From positions 6,718,686 through 6,782,685 of the forward strand of contig JACDOX010000023.1 of the NCBI GenBank assembly GCA_014549065.1: 64,000 bases of DNA. Reading direction: 5' to 3'. Below are positions 61,201 to 64,000 of this stretch, piece after piece. Source of the DNA: Cardinalis cardinalis (Eukaryota; Chordata; Aves; Passeriformes; Cardinalidae). The notes beneath the pieces were generated by a model. The model ran no database searches. It was given only the letters and a program-made list of their open reading frames with translations, and was not told the DNA's origin. The translations under genes were made by a program, and so were the position numbers. How positions within the stretch are numbered: position 1 is the first letter of the stretch; every line of letters begins with the position of its first letter.

Positions 61201-64000
61201 GAGCACCATTGATTATCAAACTCAGCGGAGAGCATTTTATGATCATATATCTCCATTAGCTCCTAGTTTGACTACCATAGATTTTTCTGGTTAAGCCTGC
61301 ATTATGTATTAGGAAGCCTATCTCTTCAATACAAAGTTTGATTTTATTCTCTCTTAGCCTAGAACTCTTATTATGTATTATGTATAAAGATTCTTATCTT
61401 TTATATGTAAAAATAGCAGGACTGTCTTTGTGTAACTGAAATATGTGCCATCTTTTTTTTTTTTTTATTCACAGAGAGCATATTTTATTAAGAAGGAGAA
61501 ATTCTACAATGAAATGGCTGTCAGGGTAAATATTTCTTCACTTGTTAAACAAATGAAAAGTCAATTGTGCTCTGAATTTGCTTTTAATAAAATGAGCAAA
61601 GCAGAATAATATACACTTGATTGATATGCTGATGGCAACAGCAGGAAATAGTACATAGTTAAAAATTAAAGTTTCACTGAGTCGTCAGGGTTGTATTTGA
61701 AAACTGTAGCTGAATTTGAGGTACATTAATGTGTCTTGCCCCATTTAAATGTCCACTGGACTTTATCATGTATGATACTGATAAAACCCCCCAACATTCT
61801 ATCTGCCAGTGTTCTTACAAATGTAAAGACATTTGTTCTGCAAAAGTAGACATATATTTGCAATTCTGACAAACTACCGGGCTTTTAAGCTTGTTGATGT
61901 GGCTGTGCTTTTTCTCTTGTTAGTGTATGGCATTTGCTGTATTGGATCTCAAGAGTTAGAGAGCACAGGACAATTTCATTGCTTAAACATAGAGGTGGAA
62001 CTGAACTCATTGATGATATTAAGAGTGAATTTTGCTAGACAAAAAAGTGTATAAACAGACCTTGAACTTCAATGAATCTACAGCAAATGAAGTTTGTTGT
62101 GGGTGAAACTGCAAAACATATTTAACTTGAAACTAGCTTTTTTTCCTGAACTTTGAAACTGCACTTGAACAAATATGTAAAACAAATATGGGGAAAACAT
62201 AAAATAATTTTTGCGACTAAGTCTTTTTATGTTGCTTCTTTTTTTCATTTTGTGATATAAAACTGCTTTACTTTAGAAGCCTGTATCTTTTTAAGCCAGG
62301 CACCTTACCTTTTGAATTCTATCAAATGTAGGAATATGGTGACAATGGAGATTAACCCAGGGATTAACGCAGGGAAAATTGTGTAGAGTAAGAAGATTCT
62401 TGGGATGGATTTTAATTTTGTGGCCTCTCTGAGTCCAGAATGACTCAGAGTCAAGAGACCTGTACTCATCAGGTGTTTTGCTTAGTTCTAGTTCTCTCAA
62501 ATGCACAAAGTAGAATCCTATATTTGATGCATGTTAAAGAACTGAAGGTATTTAACAGCAGTTTAATACCTCACAAATGTACCTTTTTGTTGTTGTTATA
62601 GTTCATTCCTTACTTAGCTAGTTTGAAAGTATTCTGCAGTGGATAAATGCTATTTACTCATGCAGCTGAGATCAGTGAGAAAACATAAGATGTAAGCCAG
62701 CTCTTAAAAGTTGCCTCTGTACTTCCAGAAGATATTTGAAGGCCAAATTTCAGAGGTAATTATGTATTCTAGTCAAATAGAGTTTTGCATTTGGTCTTTC
62801 ATTTTTAAAATAAATTGAATGTGTTCCCATTCATTTGTAATGGAAATATAATGTTGAATCATTAGGTGATATAAATCTTCAAAGTACCATTTTTTCAGTC
62901 ATGTCCTTTTCTTTAATGGAAATTTAAATCAGTAGAAAACAATAGAACAGATCTTTATTTAGTTGCAAATGTCAGAATCTGATTTTCCTCTATCTAAAAC
63001 TAGTGGAGCCATATCTGCAGAGGAAACTTTAAATGCTATCAGTCTGAAGCACTGAATGCTTTTGTGGTTTTTTCTGTCCCGTGTTTCTTGAAGACCTAAC
63101 CGAGGTCCAGTAGCAAATCAGGCCTGTTGCATTTCTGCACAGGTCATGTGTGCTCAAACTTCAGGCTTCCTAAGCCAACAGTTCCTTATATTCACTCCTC
63201 ATGAGCTTAATTCATGATTAATATAACTCAGTGTTCTAAAAATATAACTCTGTATGTTTTTCTATTTAACCACTTTGTTTTGTCTCATGGTGTTATTGAC
63301 TATTTATTTCAGTTTATAGTCACTCTTTAGATGACATACACATGCTCATAGTTTTGAAGCCAGTCTACATATCTTGTCCTTCTGGATTGCATTTGGTTGT
63401 AATCAGACCTATCAGTTTAACCTTTTAAAATTAAATCAGAGATCTTGTTTAAATCAGTTTCAGTTTCGAGGCAAAATATGATTCTCTCTCTTAGAAGATT
63501 TAAGATTCCTGTAAATTTTCAGCAACAAAAGTAATCCTATGGCAAAAAAATTCCAGGAGCAGATGGCTTTTAATATATCAAGGTTTTGCCATTTGTTTTA
63601 GTGCTTAAAATAAACATTATTTATAAGACCACTTACATTTTGATGTTACTTAATGAGGAATATGCATCATTGATTTGACTAGCTTAAGAGGTCATTTAGA
63701 ACTTGCCCGTTAACAAGCTGTAATCTGCTGAGCACACAATGACTTTGTTTAAAATTATCTGTTCAGTGCTGATCAATGACAATAATTGTTTTGTACCAAT
63801 CACTGTTGAAACTTGCTAATTACTTTGAAGGGCATACACACACTTGTCTCTTCTTTTTCAAGAATTTTTTAAACGTTCACCTTGGAATTAAAAAAAAATG
63901 CAGTCATAACATTATACTTTATAAAAGCAAACATTTAGAACTTTCAAATTGAAAGTATGAGCATCATCAGAAGGTTTTTAAAAATGGTCTTTTCTAAAAA
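49133..64000 (+). CDS. SPATA17: SPATA17 (spermatogenesis-associated protein 17), 5' part of gene, exons 1-4 of a split CDS
   Basis: Gene-level entry. Exons 49133-49200, 52912-53001, 55808-55889 and 61475-61525 join in frame across GT-AG introns into 97 residues matching the N-terminal quarter of SPATA17 (human 361 residues). The visible protein carries two IQ motifs, at residues 39-49 (IQRWFRACRVR) and 62-72 (IQKCWRGYLRR), short helices that bind calmodulin or related EF-hand light chains. The human protein has a third IQ motif, coded by the exon after these, which is beyond the right edge. SPATA17 is linked to sperm flagella and other motile cilia. Gene order and orientation next to GPATCH2 match human 1q41. 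Confidence 0.94.
49310..49823 (+). mobile_element. CR1 LINE fragment, end of ORF2 plus 3' tail
   Basis: The segment translates in one frame into the C-terminal end of the CR1 ORF2 protein (ELEHRSYEERLRELGLLSLE is diagnostic) and ends with the CR1 tail CACTCTGTGATT, then ACGATTCTGTG. It starts near CTCCTCAGTACCGGGGAGAC. The frame decays at about 49600. The fragment starts only about 110 bp after SPATA17 exon 1 and has CpG-rich DNA on both sides. It is 5'-truncated and cannot move. Confidence 0.93.
49830..50190. promoter_or_regulatory. CpG-rich block beyond the CR1 insertion
   Basis: A second CG-rich stretch, densest at 49975-50180, follows directly after the CR1 fragment at 49310-49823. It lies in SPATA17 intron 1, about 630 bp past exon 1. 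The simplest reading is that it is the displaced right flank of the promoter CpG island. An alternative first exon or enhancer is possible but nothing in the sequence proves one. Confidence 0.6.
50256..50307. repeat. (TA)n/(TATC)n microsatellite
   Basis: A run of TA units followed by TATC/TCTA-type units in SPATA17 intron 1, at the edge of the second CpG-rich block. Likely length-variable. Confidence 0.88.
52912..53001 (+). CDS. SPATA17: SPATA17 exon 2, first IQ motif
   Basis: The 90 bp exon follows a T-rich tract and acceptor TTTTTCAG (52904-52911) and ends at donor GTAGTA (53002). It finishes Arg23, encodes residues 24-52 and gives two bases of Arg53. It begins AIDEDRKTKYKAAVRIQ and contains IQRWFRACRVR, which fits the IQ pattern IQxxxRGxxxR with alanine in place of the glycine. 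The aligned human segment (AAVKIQSWFRGCQVRAY) keeps the glycine. The phase agrees with exons 1 and 3. Confidence 0.96.
53330..53768 (-). mobile_element. CR1 LINE 3'-end fragment
   Basis: The plus strand is the reverse complement of a CR1 3' end: AAAGTCCAACTCCTGGCCCT, then CTGTTCCAGTGCCCAACCA, TCTAATATCCAATGTAA, CTCCTCAGTCTCCTTCAGGC and GGCCCTTCACCAGCTTTGTT. About 440 bp remain. The minus-strand translation retains NRLPREVV, a hallmark of the CR1 ORF2 end. Confidence 0.93.
53770..53823 (+). mobile_element. CR1 LINE tail fragment in opposite orientation
   Basis: The sequence GACTTGATCTTGGAGGTAG, then TTCCAACTTTAGTGATTCC and ATGATTTTAT, is a CR1 3' tail on the plus strand. It abuts the 5' side of the minus-strand CR1, so two CR1 3' ends point away from each other. 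Only about 54 bp remain. Confidence 0.7.
54083..54701 (-). mobile_element. Solo LTR of an endogenous retrovirus, with target-site duplication
   Basis: The 619-bp segment is flanked by the direct repeat GCTTAAT (54076-54082 and 54702-54708). On the minus strand it begins TGTGGGAACTC (54701) and ends near TTCCNA (54084), matching the TG...CA ends of LTRs. A TATA-like CATAAAG (about 54280) is followed by AATAAA in CAATAAAC (about 54185), as in U3-R-U5 order. Composition and length fit ERVK-like LTRs of songbirds. The 7-base repeat is one or more bases longer than ERVL or ERVK duplications, so one end base may match by chance. No retroviral coding sequence is present, so this is the product of LTR-LTR recombination. 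Confidence 0.8.
54765..55017 (+). mobile_element. CR1 LINE 3'-end fragment
   Basis: CR1 landmarks are TTAAGCTGCGTCAGAGGAGG, TTCAGATGAGATATTAG, GGCATTGGAATGAGTTGCC, TCCTGAAGTTCAAGATG, and the tail TTTCTTCCAACCTTGATTGA followed by TTCTATAATTCTGGG. It is 5'-truncated and follows the solo LTR after about 60 bp. Confidence 0.9.
55601..55680. repeat. (TG)n/(TATG)n microsatellite
   Basis: TG units, a TCTC spacer, another TG run and TATG/TATA units follow each other in SPATA17 intron 2, ending about 125 bp before exon 3. Confidence 0.88.
55808..55889 (+). CDS. SPATA17: SPATA17 exon 3, second IQ motif
   Basis: The 82 bp exon lies between acceptor ATTTTAG (55801-55807) and donor GTAGAA (55890). It finishes Arg53 and encodes residues 54-80, including IQKCWRGYLRRKNF, a full IQ consensus. 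The human counterpart is IIQKWWRSFLGRKQ, so here the bird sequence is the closer one to the consensus. The exon ends on a codon boundary. Confidence 0.96.
58803..58842. repeat. 10-bp tandem repeat, four copies
   Basis: Four adjacent units of AAGTATACAA; the second has one change (AAGTTTACAA). No function is evident. Confidence 0.9.
59030..59100 (+). mobile_element. Possible highly decayed CR1 fragment
   Basis: The stretch GGGGCAATCC, then AAATTCCACTTAAACATAAG and AAAAGTGTCTTTT resembles the CR1 segment that reads GGCAATGG ... AAGTTCCACCTAAACATGAG. The match is short and the flanks do not continue it, so this call is weak. Confidence 0.35.
60091..60145. repeat. (TA)n/(TATG)n microsatellite
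   Basis: TA units pass into TATG/TGTA units in SPATA17 intron 3. Confidence 0.85.
60471..60862. mobile_element. Non-autonomous Tigger/pogo-like DNA transposon remnant
   Basis: The left end reads CAGTGAAACCCTTTTATAG and the reverse complement of the right end reads CAGTGAATCCCCTGATATAG, giving imperfect terminal inverted repeats of about 20 bp. Both ends are flanked by TA (60469-60470 and 60863-60864), the target duplication used by Tc1/mariner and pogo/Tigger elements. Related motifs recur inside each end (ATAGTGAATTCC at left, and its relative ATAGTGAACAAATCCCC read inwards from the right), as in many Tigger-type ends. The 392-bp body has no transposase frame. The family name is inferred from end structure, not from a database match. 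Confidence 0.6.
61475..61525 (+). CDS. SPATA17: SPATA17 exon 4, short spacer exon
   Basis: This 51 bp exon of exactly 17 codons sits after a 20-base T-rich tract and acceptor TTCACAG (61468-61474) and before donor GTAAAT (61526). It encodes RAYFIKKEKFYNEMAVR; the human segment VAYYTMMMNLYNAMAVR has the same length and the same YN.MAVR ending. The reading frame is phase 0 at both ends, so skipping this exon would not shift the frame. In human the third IQ motif follows directly. Confidence 0.94.
61526..64000 (+). other. SPATA17 intron 4, to the window edge
   Basis: AT-rich intron. The next exon, expected to encode the third IQ motif, was looked for and not seen, so it lies beyond 64000. No mobile element was recognised. 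Confidence 0.7.

Larger units (their letters stand above)
55890..61474 (+). other. SPATA17 intron 3
   Basis: Intron of 5.6 kb. It contains a 10-bp tandem repeat (58803-58842), a doubtful CR1 scrap (59030-59100), a TATA/TATG microsatellite (60091-60145) and an inverted-repeat element (60471-60862). No other exon was seen. Confidence 0.75.

Overview
The window is vertebrate nuclear DNA, almost certainly avian and probably passerine. The evidence is a set of CR1 LINE fragments with bird-type 3' tails, a low repeat load, AT-rich introns, one sharp CpG island, and two neighbouring genes whose proteins match the tetrapod 1q41-type pair GPATCH2 and SPATA17. No bacterial, plasmid or CRISPR features are present. 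Coding sequence is a small fraction of the 64 kb; nearly all of it is in nine exons that I could place to the base from reading frame, splice sites and protein similarity.

Layout. Positions 1 to 48703 are the 5' part of GPATCH2 on the minus strand: exon 5 (25412-25491), exon 4 (26594-26776), exon 3 (34617-34678), exon 2 (39916-40629) and the coding part of exon 1 (48648-48703). These join in frame into 365 residues. The C-terminal third, including the G-patch domain that names the protein, is not visible and should lie upstream of position 1 after a last intron of more than 25 kb. Positions 48345-49310 are a CpG island holding the shared head-to-head promoter, with about 430 bp between the two start codons. 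From 49133 to the right edge is the 5' part of SPATA17 on the plus strand: exons 1 to 4 (49133-49200, 52912-53001, 55808-55889, 61475-61525), which join in frame into 97 residues with two IQ (calmodulin-binding) motifs. Later exons lie beyond 64000.

Introns carry old mobile elements: CR1 pieces (9.4, 20.0, 45.0, 46.0, 49.3, 53.3, 53.8 and 54.8 kb, perhaps 59.0 kb), a solo LTR with a direct repeat at both ends (54083-54701), a second LTR candidate (7304-8175), a Tigger/pogo-like inverted-repeat element with TA ends (60471-60862), and several microsatellites. The CR1 at 49.3 kb sits between two CpG-rich blocks and seems to have split the promoter CpG island just downstream of SPATA17 exon 1.

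The two genes are not known to share a pathway: GPATCH2 is a nuclear, RNA-processing-linked G-patch protein and SPATA17 an IQ-motif protein linked to sperm flagella and other motile cilia. Their link here is the shared promoter. I found no convincing new biological system; the most useful leads are the split CpG island, the inverted-repeat element, the LTR with its target duplication, and a small open frame of unknown status in SPATA17 intron 1.
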